Of a stretch of 64,000 nt of DNA, positions 49,527-60,743 are shown piece after piece (the stretch's first letter is position 1; every line of letters starts with the position of its first letter). Origin of the DNA: Kudoa neothunni. Taxonomy: Eukaryota; Cnidaria. The notes under the pieces are model-generated. The model had not been told where the DNA came from. It did no database searches and worked only from the letters and a program-made list of their open reading frames with translations. The DNA lies in NCBI GenBank assembly GCA_964304625.1, contig OZ199840.1, positions 1,612,001 through 1,676,000 on the forward strand, written 5' to 3'. A program made the position numbers and the translations under genes.

Positions 49527-51511
49527 TATTAGAATTTTGCAATGTTGAATTCTTGATTATTTTGTGTCGAATGTTTGTCGATATTCTTTATATAGCTAAA
49601 ATAAATATTAATTATAACTTAATTAATTAATTAATTTAAAAATGTTACAGGACGATATATTAATATTAATCGGTGGGTCGTTTAGAAGTTAAAATATGAA
49701 TTAGACCTACTGTCTATTCATCTGATTTGGATATAGATTGTTGAAATTAGAGATAGTAGTATTAAATTAAACTTAGCTTTTATAACTCTTTGTGAGTAAA
49801 TGCTAACAAAAATATTTCATTAATTATGACAATTATGACAAATATTGGGTGAATGATTCAAAATCCACACAGGATAAAAAATAGAGGTCATTGGTGAGTT
49901 GAGAATTGCGTACAAAGTTTAGATCAGTGATTCTTAATCTTTCATCTTTGCGGACCCAAAATCTTTTCAAAGAATTTATCACTATCCCCATTTTGTTTTA
50001 ATGCATAATCCAATCACGCATTTAAATATTTAAACCCATTTGTTCCTATTGTACACTTTAGTGGACAGATTAAAAAATATTTTAAATTATTAATTTAAAA
50101 ATAATAAAATTTCAATTATATATAATTTAAAATTATTCTAATTAACAAATTATAGATACAAAAGGAAAATTTGGGCATGGGAGGTTTACCTTTAATAAAT
50201 TATCTAAAATCCTCAAACTTATTAGAATAATTATCAGTTAAATTATTTATGTAGTGGCTTTATTTTAAAATATATACTAAAAATTGTTAATTAATAATAG
50301 ATTAATTACTCTGGTATTAAAACAAAAAAAATATCAACTATGAAATCCTTCCCAATAATTTTTTCGAAATTATTAATATTTTTTGCAAGTATAAATAATG
50401 ACATACAATATTTTACAATAAAAAATTTCATGAAATCTTCTGAATTATTATGTATACATGTTTTAACGTTTTTAACTATAATCCATAAAAGTATTTTTAC
50501 TTTATAAAATCTCTATTTTCGTTAATTATCACGTTTATTAAAACCAAGATAACAAATTAGTGGTTATTGTATTATAAGGGGCGATATTAATGCAAAAAAG
50601 CAATTTTTATATAAATAATAGAAACGAAAAGCATATTTAATGAGATTTATTCAGTTACCTTTGGTCAATAAGTTCCCAGAATTCTGACAGAGTATTTAAA
50701 AGAGCAACGTGCATATAAGCGATTTCGTGAGTTGGTTTTTAGGGTGGCCGGCATGGAAATCTAGGTTCTCAATCATAGGCTGTTGTAAAAGGAGTATAAT
50801 CCTTCTCATTGAATACTCTGTAACAGTAAGAAATATTGTTTGAAAATTTTTAGTTTTTATCAAATAATCCATCGAATGACTTGTGTTTTTAAGGGTTTTT
50901 TTACAAAATTAATTATTACACAAGGAAATATTTTAGTAAATATTAAATATTTATCCGAAACAATAATGTGAGGGTATGTCTGTAATTTTTAATAATTACG
51001 CTAATGTTAAAAATATCTAATTATAATAAATGCATGGTGATAAACTTGGATTTAGATTTTATTGAAATTATTCCATGGAATCCAGATTGAGATTCACTAC
51101 TCAAACTCAATGTCCTACTTACATCCTAATTCTTAGTAATTAATTAACTAATAGATACGTTAATTTAACAAATTCGCATCTAATACTGTCATAAAATAAA
51201 CAAACGCTGTTGATTTAATAATATGGTAATTTTATTGCTCCAATTTTAATTTTAATAGACAATTAATTATGATACAATTTTAAGGATCAATAAACATTTG
51301 ACAAATAAATTACAAATATTACTATCCATTTTAAAAATATATATAATGTAATAAATTAATTTTTCGGTATTAACACAAGAAAAAAATGAGAATAAGCATG
51401 TAAAATACTACATTGCCTGTTGCGCAGGCGCGTCTAATAAATCAAATTTTACCAGATAAATTCCTTACTTCTACAGACAACAATAGAATTTTAATTGATA
51501 TAAAACTCATC
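49527..51511. other. Intergenic; possible isolated exon or relic near 50640-50800
   Basis: Mostly AT-rich. On the minus strand at about 50660-50730 a frame reads HEIAYMHVALLNTLSEFWEL and ends at a GTAACT donor-like site; a neighbouring frame up to 50800 also looks coding (MIENLDFHAGHPKNQ). The frame change suggests a decayed gene or transposon piece. Near 49925 a CAGTGATTCTTAATC...GCGGACCC stretch resembles ends of hAT-like MITEs. Confidence 0.35.
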
Positions 51512-52662
51512 ATGCTATATAACATGTTGAGGTGTGGGGTTTCAAAAATGCCGGTTTTATTTGGAGTGTCCCTTGTGACATTAAATAAAATGAGAACGAT
51601 GTCCACACATTGTGACATTCTTTGTGGGAAAAATGGGGTCTATGTTGGTTACATGGGAGTATCAAAGCGAAAGAAGTACTCCAATATCAAAAAGTTGACA
51701 GCTTGTGACGAACCTAATACCACATGTTATTATGGGAATTGCGGAGAGGACGCATTGTTTCTGGTGAAAAATGATCGCTACACAATTTTCGGTAAGGGAA
51801 TGATAGAAACAATTTGGAATGATAGTTTTTCAAGGAGTGGCAGATGGTGTTGGAGGTTGGAATAGAAAAGGGATAGACCCATCTGCGTTCTCCGGCAGTC
51901 TTGTTAAATTTGCGGCGATAAATGCGTCTAACGCACTCCGAGAATATCTCAATGAGGAATCTTCGAGCAGTGTTGAGCCGCTTCAGATATTGTCTGCAGC
52001 ATATTACGACCTTAGAGAGAAAACACCTAGTGCTTATGGTAGATTTTAATGGCCGGATAAAAATATATTCGTCACAACTAGCCAATGTGATTAAATTTAG
52101 GAAGCAGTACAGCGTGCTTTGCTGTGATTGATAACCATACCAACAAAATAAAAATTGCAAACCTTGGTGATTCCGGATTCATTCTTAGGCGTAAGGATTC
52201 TAGCATAGCCGAATCTGTTGAACAATGCCATTATTATAATTGTCCGTTTCAACTAACTCTTCCTCCCCCAGCATTTGTGTCCACATCTTCTACTGATAAG
52301 TATTTCAGAGCTGAATTTGATTTTTGTAATTAGATATTTTTGTTAGACCTCACGATGCACATATTTATGAATTCGAGCTGAACAAGGATGATTTCTTGAT
52401 TGTTGCAACTGATGGAGTTTGGGATAATATTGACACGCAGAATAGCGCTTCATTGAAAGACATCTCCGCCAAAAACAATCTCACCTCGAACGACCTCTCT
52501 CAATTTACTAATGATTTTTTTGATGAAATCATAAATAATAGCAACTGGAATAATTGCAAAGTCAGATGTCCTGAGAATGTAAAGGGTGGATTTTTTGGAG
52601 GAAAAACGGATGATATCACGTTGTTGGTTGTGGGCATTGTTGAGGGTGATACAAAAATATGA
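51512..52662 (+). CDS. PPTC7: Mitochondrial PP2C-type protein phosphatase, PPTC7 homologue
   Basis: Four exons, 51512-51791, 51835-52038, 52101-52299 and 52347-52662, sum to 999 nt (332 aa). Introns are 43, 62 and 47 bp. The N-terminus (MLYNMLRCGVSKMPVLFGVS) has Arg/Lys and no acid, suiting a mitochondrial presequence; a second in-frame ATG at 51524 is possible. Metal-binding PP2C motifs are present: Glu79-Asp80 in CGEDALF, Asp97 in GVADGVGGW, Asp249 in ATDGVWDN and Asp316-317 in GKTDDIT. PPTC7 hallmarks include IDPSAFSGSL, SSTACFAVID, ANLGDSGFILRR and YYNCPFQLTLPPP. The human protein is 304 aa. PPTC7 dephosphorylates matrix proteins and supports coenzyme Q synthesis and mitochondrial content, according to work on the family. 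Confidence 0.93.
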
Positions 52663-54262
52663 TTTCAATTTTCAATCATATACCAAGATTATTCTTCATT
52701 TAGTATATTTTTAAGTTTCTGTGTTAGAAAAATAAAAATTTTTTTTAATAATGTGTATTTTTTCTCATTTTGTTGAAATTTTGCAGTTTTAAATTATATT
52801 ACCACTTTTAAAATTTTATCGTTTGTTTATTCACCTTAACGATAATTTTAAATATATTATAATTTCAGATATATTTATTATAATTTCAGATATATTATAA
52901 TTTCAGATATATTTATTATAATTTCAGATATATTATAATTTCAGATATATTATAATTTCAGATATATTTATTATAATTTCAGATATATTATAATTCAAAT
53001 ATACTATAATTCAAATATTTTCGATTAATTTCCGGCGGTGTTTTTCAAGACACATTAAGTTTAAGTATTCCCTATCTTCAAATGAATCGTTCGGCAGTTG
53101 GCCAAGTTTTAACATACCATCATTAAAATCGAATCTAAAGTTCATTAATCCTTAAAAGCTTTATTTTAAATTACTGGTATACATTAGCCGATACAGTCAA
53201 GAAATTTCAAAATTAATCCTTAAGAAATGACCTTCTGGCGCTCCCGATTTAGGTGAGCTTAGACTACTCGACGAGCCCACGTATATTAATTTCTATCCTT
53301 TATTGGATTATATTTTAAGCTGTATGTGCTTGCTTTAAATTGTTATTGCGCGATAAAAAATATAAGATATACAATAAATAATTTATTGTTAGGGAAACTC
53401 AAAAAGGTAAATGTTTTTATTGAATGATCGTTACACACATGGGATACTTGTTTGATCCGCCTAATGATACATGCAGGACATGAACTAAATCTTTTCCAAA
53501 TATTTATACAACTATTTTCCGTAAATGATGTGTTATTCTCATTGAATTTAAATCCTATTACTCCAAGAGAACGTTTGAAGGCGGGTCAACATTCAGTTCA
53601 TCTTTTCTGGTGGCTTACAAATACAAACAACGAATAGGATAGTTCAAAACAAATTATTGTCGGTAATTAGATTCTTCATTCGAATATTCCAGAATACTTT
53701 GAAAGACATAATAAATGATTAAAAGTGACCATATCAAAAATTTATCAGTGGATAATTGATTTGAGAAGTTCGAAACTGACATTGGTACACTTATATGCGA
53801 AATTGAGAGGTTGACTTTTAAATTAAATAAAGCACATCGCTTTTGTCATAATCCTTTTTAGCTGTACATCGGCTTAAAATAAAAAATTTAGATTTCATTG
53901 AGAATTTACAACTTGATGTAAAATAAAATTTTAACAATTTACCCGAAAAGAAGCTGTAAAAAAATTTGTCTTATCTGAGTTATATTTAATTTACCGTTCA
54001 TATGAGTTAGTGTAGCCCAAGGTCAACTATTAAAGGTTAATAGCATTACAGACTGAAAAAATCAGGAAATAATTTGAAAAACTATATTGATGAACGCAAG
54101 CAAAACAAAAATGCTATAGTAACTTGCACACAACACAGATGCTAAAAATAATTTAATTTCTGCCAGATTATGGGTGATTTACGAGCTTATCAATAAAAAA
54201 ATACTGAAGTTATCACTATAACATTAGATTTGCTATGAATGGAGAAAATGGGGTTTCTATAT
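52663..54262. other. Intergenic with a minisatellite; possible exon at 53450-53850
   Basis: After the phosphatase gene comes a tandem repeat (listed separately). At 53452-53637 a plus-strand frame has coding-like text (NPITPRERLKAGQHSVHLFW). At 53770-53860 a short frame (TDIGTLICEIERLTFKLNKA) looks like a coiled coil. I could not join them by splice phase, so no gene is called. Confidence 0.4.
52852..53010. repeat. Minisatellite, ATATATTATAATTTCAG-type units
   Basis: About eight units of 17-22 bases (ATATATTATAATTTCAG, some with an inserted TTATT) follow one another. It begins about 190 bases after the PPTC7 stop codon. Each unit ends in TTTCAG, identical to a splice-acceptor motif; this may be coincidence. 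Confidence 0.9.
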
Positions 54263-54696
54263 TTATATGTCATCAGTAGTGAGGTGGTTGTCCGAAGAAG
54301 ATTCTACAGGGTGATTTAAAGTTTGTTGGGGTGTTGTTGTGTCTGCACAGAAATCATTAAGAATTGACAACCAACAGAAAATATATAGGAGTACCTTGAT
54401 TGTTGTCCGAGGAATTTCCAGAATGATTTTGCGCTGTTTCGTTCACATCAACAACTGATGAATGTTCGTTACTGTGGTCGGGGTTTGCGTCATCAGATTT
54501 AGATTGGTCATTCGACTGTTGTTCTTGATTTTCCAAAGCTCCTTCTTGTGTATCCTCCTCCTCCTTTTCTTCAATGTCTTCAATGTCTTCAATATCTTCT
54601 TCAATAGAGGTTTGCTGTTCTTGTTGTTGGATAGTTTCTATAGTGGTGTGTTGTTCTGATTGTTGTTTATTGTTATCTACTACAGTATCAACAGTG

Positions 54697-54728
<32 letters not shown>

Positions 54729-55074
54729 GGTGTGTTGATGTTGTTCAACTACGACGGCTGTCATCCAAATTATTATTTTCATTAGTATACATGAAAAATA
54801 CCATTTGATTCTTCACCTAAACCATTATTTTCAATACTTTTACAAGATTGAAGATCAGCATCTGATTGTCTCCGTCGTTCTTTGGAAAAGTTGGGGTCCT
54901 CTGTAGCAGTTTCAGTAGGTTCTGTTTCATCTCCAATCACATGGCCAAATGTGTGTACTTTTTTCGCTTCACTCAAATCAATCAACTAACACAACCGATA
55001 GTTGGTGAATAAATCCTATAGAGTTAACACCGAATTACTTTCATTCCAACTCCATCTCCCTGGTGGTCCACATG
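54263..55074 (-). CDS. Acidic, poly-Ala/Gln-rich protein, 3' exons only
   Basis: Minus-strand exons 55031-55074, 54802-54985, 54395-54757 and 54263-54342 (stop) join in phase with introns of 45, 44 and 52 bp. The upstream start is not identified; a short ATG exon near 55586 (MGAYLGKFDGGDRSSKKK) is a candidate but does not fit in phase. The readable part begins CGPPGRWSWNES and then LIDLSEAKKVHTFGHVIGDE. A basic KERRR follows, then a nine-residue Ala run, Gln-rich text and a block of EDIEDIEDIEEKEEED. A nuclear or scaffold protein is plausible from composition, but no domain is recognised. The poly-Ala run comes from a (GCT/GCA)n triplet repeat. Confidence 0.55.
54700..54727. repeat. Coding GCA triplet repeat
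   Basis: An uninterrupted GCA run encodes the poly-alanine tract on the minus strand. Such a tract is prone to length change. Confidence 0.85.
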
Positions 55075-58000
55075 CTACAAAAATATAAATCAAAATAAAA
55101 TTTAGTTAATTGATCGCGATTAACCAATAAGAATAATATAGTTGAAATCCCACATTTAGTTAGTTGATAATATAATCAATCTTTATAACTGGCAGTGCAG
55201 TAACAATGCATCTGCTGGGTTTGGATGGATCCAACCACAGTTAATCAACTACTTCTAACACACACCCCATCCAATCTCTCCAATAAACTACTTAATGAAA
55301 TAATAGACATAGTTACTTGGAAATTGCTCGGACCACTAATCATTGATATATCAAACTTTCTTACAGGCTATATGACAAAAAATATATCGATTATAGAACG
55401 AAAAAGTATGTGGAATGCATCTGATGTGGTTGGAACGATTGGAGGTGGTTGTGTTATGATGTGTGGGATCTCCACAACAACAACACACCAATCCAAATCA
55501 ACCACACCAAATCAAACAAATATAGACCAACCTTTTTTTTCGATGAACGATCACCGCCATCAAATTTTCCTAAATATGCTCCCATCGGTGTAATGGATAA
55601 TTTTTATCACAGAAAATGTGTGACAGTATTATCCAAGAGTATATTTCAAATCCAATTCGGTAGTTTCCGTGAATTTAGTCAATTAATCTCGAGTGTTGGT
55701 TACGTATGTGGTAAGTTTCTCTCCCATAGCGTGAGTATTCACCGAGCACCCATTTTCACACTAGACTCAACTGTGTGCTGACATGGCAACACATTGGAAG
55801 CCATTGTTTTGGAGGGGATTTCTAGGTGGTTTTAGGGGGTATTTTTTGGATAATAATGCTCGGCGTATTAGGTCACCATCATCGTTGTCATAATCGTTGA
55901 ATTCTTTTCATTTACGTGCTTATACACATGAAACATATGTGCTTCAGCTTATTGACGAGTCATCGGCGACTCTTTTTTTCGAGTGATTGCTACCACAGCT
56001 AACCATCCGATCATTAGAATTTCTAATTCGGTTGATGTTTTTGTTTTCATGATTTCTACTATGGGTTTAAAATTAAAGTTACATAAGCCGTTTGGTATTT
56101 TGGATGATGCTGGTTGTTTCGAATGGCTGCTACAATGGAGTTAGTGTGTGTGTGTATTTTATTTTGACTGTTTGAACTTAAATCTCAATTGATAAATTAT
56201 AATTATTCTAATATTAAATTGCCTATTTGATTATTTAAACTATGATTTGGGACAATCACAACACATTCAATGCATTATAAATGCTCCACAGGAAAATAGA
56301 CTGGAGTTCGTCGGCAATCCAATATTTGATAAGACAATCGGTGCTGAAGCTGATAAATAAATTACGACGATTTTCAAGTGCAGTTTAGGTTGCTAAGCTA
56401 ATGTGTGTTGGTTTTTTTGGTTACTAATTTCAGTCAAAACTATTTGTATTTGTTGAGCTGTTATCATATCTCTACCAGACGGATTTTCTGGTAGATGGGA
56501 TTGGTTTTATTTGGTGAGATTTTTAAGGTGATCATTAAATTGAGATTTATTTTATTAGAGGGGATCAACGATTATGATTATCTCGTGTTATAATCTTTTA
56601 ATCTTATCCTCTCAGGTTTAACCCCGTGTCATTTCGCTAATCATCCAGTTAGTATACCTATATATACTTATATATTTGAAGATTATAATTAGATGAGCTG
56701 AGTACACAATTCAGAAGCTATAGTAATTTGCATTTTGCTAAATAAACTGGTTTTTAAACTTCAACCGAAAAGTTCGATGATGGTCGGACTTCCACGGTTG
56801 GCGTAGCCACAAGGATTAGCAAAGCTAAAATATTTCATCTCGTTGGTAATTGATTTAATTTTCGTTAGTTGACTTTGTATTGATAGTCATTTTAAAGCAC
56901 TATTGTACAATTTTTGTGTTTTATTCAATTTTCTTACAAAAATAACATTTTCCTACTGAAAAATTAACAGTTGTGCTAGTGTGTGACACTAACACGAAAT
57001 CACCTATTGTATTAATCACCTTTAATTATTTCAACATAACAAAACATATTTTCAGTATATTTCCGAATCAAAGATTGGAGCAAAATAAATAACAAGGAGT
57101 CACATGCTGTGGCTTAATCTAGAGTAGTGTCTCAATTTTTTAACGGGCTTCAAACTAGCTAATTTAACCGAAGAGGGGCCATGTGTATGTTAACCATGTA
57201 TGCGTATATTTGTTATTATTTTTATGGAATAAGTTTGTAATGTCGGCTTTATTATAACTAGAAATTTGGGAGGGGTTAATTTTTCAAGAGTCAAGTCTTC
57301 TCATTGACCCCCCTTAAATTTGTGTGTGGACCTCCTGAAGTTATTGCTTTAGATCGATGTCTGAAAACATTGATCTAAAGCAGTGGTTCTATATAGGGGG
57401 GATGCGGGAGTCATTCTAGAATAATCTGAAAAATATGTTTATTTATTTTGCTTTACTTTATGAGTTTCTCAATTGAACTCGGCCCTTTTTTGGATCTGAC
57501 CAAAATTCATAAGGGTTCCCTCGGAAGACGGAACTCGAAAAACTTACGCGTGTGCCAAAAGGGAGAAACTTAAGTCACCCCAGAGGTTTTTCAACTTTAT
57601 TTTTTTGATGGGATAAAAAATTGATTTATTTGGTTATTACTTAATTTAAAATAAAAGTAACCGCTCGGAATGTAAAAATATTTAACCAACTATGACAAAA
57701 ATATAAGCGATTCGTAGCCATTATTAAAAAAAATCGAGAATTAACAAGAAATTCCCCAAAAATATAGATTATAATTGTATAAAGCTACTAGGTAACTATT
57801 GGAAAACTCAAGTTTGACATTCAAGTGAATTTCTCAACTGAAAGGAACAATTGACAAAATCGCCATAACAACGATATCCGAAAATTTTAGTCAATCTCAT
57901 TTTACAATCGTGGTATTAAATCGTTGGAAAAGTTCCTTCCCTTCGAAAAATTACCTTTTCTGTTATAAGTTTAATTGTATGGTAAAAATCATGGATGATG

Positions 58001-58866
58001 CAAAAGTAAAAACCGATTTGGAACAAAATTAAATATTAATCGATCTATACTTTCAGAATTAATATATCATCCAAGGCGGGCATGTCTTACAATAATCTCA
58101 GGAATATCTACAAACTATTCGGATTCTTCCGGTGGATAATAAAATCAAAAATTAGTCATTCTCTTATTGTTTTTATTCATTTAAAAATTAATTTTTAGTT
58201 AAAATTAAATAAATAATAAATATATAAAAATAGAAATGTCGTAAATTAAAATAATTGGGGTTCCTAAAACATCCCGTCGGCTCCATAAGGATTAAACGTT
58301 AAAATCCTTCTCAAGCTACTGGAATATTAATTTTTAACCAAGAATAAGCGGAAAAGTTTGTGTATATATTTGGTTTATACTAATATTCACGATTAAATTA
58401 CTTGATATGCTCGGAATATTTTTTTATTAAGAAATTATATTTTACGCTTGCGTATAACTTTACTTTATCCATTTTTTAATAAATTAAATATTACCTTGAA
58501 GATTACATCTAGATTAAAATCAAATGTTGACATTAAACAAAATTGTTAAAAAATTTCTAATCATTAAAAGGGGAAACAAAAAAACATTAATTTAATATTT
58601 TTATATATCACACACATTCTAGAATAATTACTCCGCGAAAACTCATCCCTAGAAACCAATGAGCTTGGTTAGTTCCACTACCTGAGATTAATAGATGAGA
58701 TTAATAAATAGATGAGATTAATAGAATGAGAGAATTGTGTCTCTAATCCTATTTTCTTAGATGACAAATAAATTCATTTAATTTTTTTATATTTTTTATG
58801 CGTTCGCTTCGCATTATCAAAGTACTTTATTAATTTTTTAAAAGGATTGTCTGTTCATACATATTA
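55075..58866. other. Large region without a supported gene
   Basis: The plus-strand frames at 55225-55781 overlap the presumed 5' part of the minus-strand acidic-protein gene and are ambiguous. At 57348-57384 there is a long hairpin (GCTTTAGATCGATGT against ACATTGATCTAAAGC). AGTGGTTCT immediately follows it, which resembles a hAT-like MITE end; 57110-57385 may be such an element. The rest is AT-rich with no gene. Confidence 0.4.
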
Positions 58867-60743
58867 CAGTAGGTAACCGATTTTCCGTAATCCCCTTGGG
58901 ACCGATGAAAAGTTACTGAAAACACGTCAGTGACGTATTTTCCGTAATTTTGTGCGTGCGCTTGGAATAAAAATTATAAGTATTTTAAGAAAATTTACAT
59001 CATACCGTACATACTCACGTATTTTATCGAAGAGATATGCTATTTTATTTGGAGTTTTATTTTTATATATGTACTTCGTAATTTTGTGATCTAAATTAAT
59101 TAGTTCCTCTAGACAATCAATTCAATTCCTCTCTCTTTTGTGTATTTTTTTAGCGTGTTTAAACATTTAAATATATCTTTTGATGATATATATTCCACCA
59201 CATCCTCATCTTCAGTTTCAGTATCACTACCATTTGAATTAGAAGATTCAACAATCGAAGGAGAAGGTTCGTCAAAGTTTTTCGATGTAGGGTAGGCATG
59301 ATGGTTTCCTCTTGGATCATTTCAGAAATTTCAGCTGAATGCTCACACTCATCAGCTACAGGAAACCCAGATTTTTTGAAGCAATTAAATACGGTATCCT
59401 TTGTAACATTATTCCACGATTTTTCAATTAAAAACATGGATTGAAGTAAATCTGGCGGAGATGGATTTATACCACTGCGAGCTGCAACAATATGGCTTTT
59501 TATCAAATTATTTTCGTAGTTTGATTTAAATGAAAAAATTATGCCCTGGTCCAAAGGTTGCAAAACGCTAGTTGAATTCTTTGGGAGGAATATAAGTGAG
59601 ATATTCGACAGTTGAATTTCCGGGTGGCAAGTTGCATTATCGAGAAAAAGCAAAACTTTTTTGTTCTTCGTTTTAAACGAATTACTCAAATTAACAAGAT
59701 ATTTCTTAAATATCTCTCCCGTCATCCAAGCCCTCTTATTTGACTTATATTTTACTGGAAATGTTTTAACATTCTTAAAACAACGGGGGTTTTTGTAGTG
59801 TCCTATAACAAGAGGTTCAATGCGATCTCCAGACATAGAAGCACAAAGCAAAACGGTGATTCTTTTTTTAGACTTTTTTTCTCGGTTGGAATTTGTCTCT
59901 AGTGACGAAACATAGCTTTTTCCTTAAAAATATTAATACATAGGCATTTAAAGTGATATACCTCTCTGTTGCTGGTAAAACAGCGCAGTTTCGTCTAGAT
60001 TGTAGATTGAGTCAACGTCATAACCTTTGACTAAGTTATTCAATTTTCTATAACACTTGATTCACATAAGCAGCATCGCCATGGAAAGTAATATTTCTTA
60101 AATTAAATCGTGATTTAAAACCACGAAACCAACCATGGGTCACCGCAACGTTTATGTTAATTTCTTGCGCCAATTGGTTCCTTTTATGTATGATATCGGG
60201 AGCAGATAATTCAATTTTTTTGATCTCAAGGAATTCACCCAGTCATACACTAAATTATCGATATCGTTGTTTGAACCTTGCTTAAGATTTTTTTCTCTTA
60301 GAAGAGGCTAAACCCGTTTCATACGATAAAACTATATCTTCCTTCTTGCTCAAGATGCTGTCAAGAGTAGAAATGGAGGGAAGCTTAAATTTACTAACAG
60401 TAGTAGTTTCGGTACCTCTGTTAGGTGAACTTTCGAAGAACTTAATAATTTCATATTTTCCTTTGATAATTTATCTATTTTTAAGTTTACCAGGCATTAT
60501 AGAAGTAAAAAAACACGCGATGGGAAATTCGCTTATAGTCGAAAAGTTACTGAAAATCGGTTAAGTGCAAAAAATAGGCAAAAAACGGTTTTCCAATGTT
60601 CAATTTTTTTTATTTTTACAGATTATTCTTAAAAAATACAAATAAAATCAAATATATGGTTGAAAATATTTAAATAATATTTTAAATGAAGAAATTCCAA
60701 AGTTACCGAAAATCGGTTACTACGGAGAACCGGTTACCTACTG
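58867..60743 (-). mobile_element. Pogo/Tigger-like DNA transposon, full length with broken gene
   Basis: Ends read CAGTAGGTAACCGATTTTCC on the left and, on the complementary strand, CAGTAGGTAACCGGTTCTCC on the right. TA lies outside both ends. The 1877-bp element encodes a pogo/Tigger transposase on the minus strand. Its TIRs differ from those of the MITE at 47952-48528, so the two belong to separate subfamilies. Confidence 0.9.
59159..60500 (-). pseudogene. Pogo/Tigger transposase, DDE_1 superfamily, interrupted
   Basis: Order on the minus strand: a helix-turn-helix N-terminus with KGKYEIIKFFESS and LPSISTLDSILSKKED (60340-60500), then a CENP-B-like segment. The catalytic core contains YNLDETALFY near 59990 (first Asp), KKVLLFLDNATCHP (second Asp) and STSVLQPLDQGIIFSFK (third Asp). 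There are 29 residues between the second and third, typical of this group. The last 230 codons (59159-59851) are open. Upstream are at least one stop (near 60052) and two or three frame changes, so no full protein is made; a 38-bp intron near 59922-59959 is possible but does not restore the frame. Confidence 0.85.

Noticed and set aside
51714-52160. 148-aa minus-strand open frame
   Set aside because: Antisense to the PPTC7 exons, which carry all PP2C motifs.
52852-53010. CRISPR-like array
   Set aside because: Units are continuous without unique spacers and the genome is eukaryotic; it is a minisatellite.
55225-55593. 122-aa plus-strand frame
   Set aside because: Uninterrupted, but lies where the 5' end of the minus-strand acidic-protein gene is expected; no domain seen and the strand is ambiguous.
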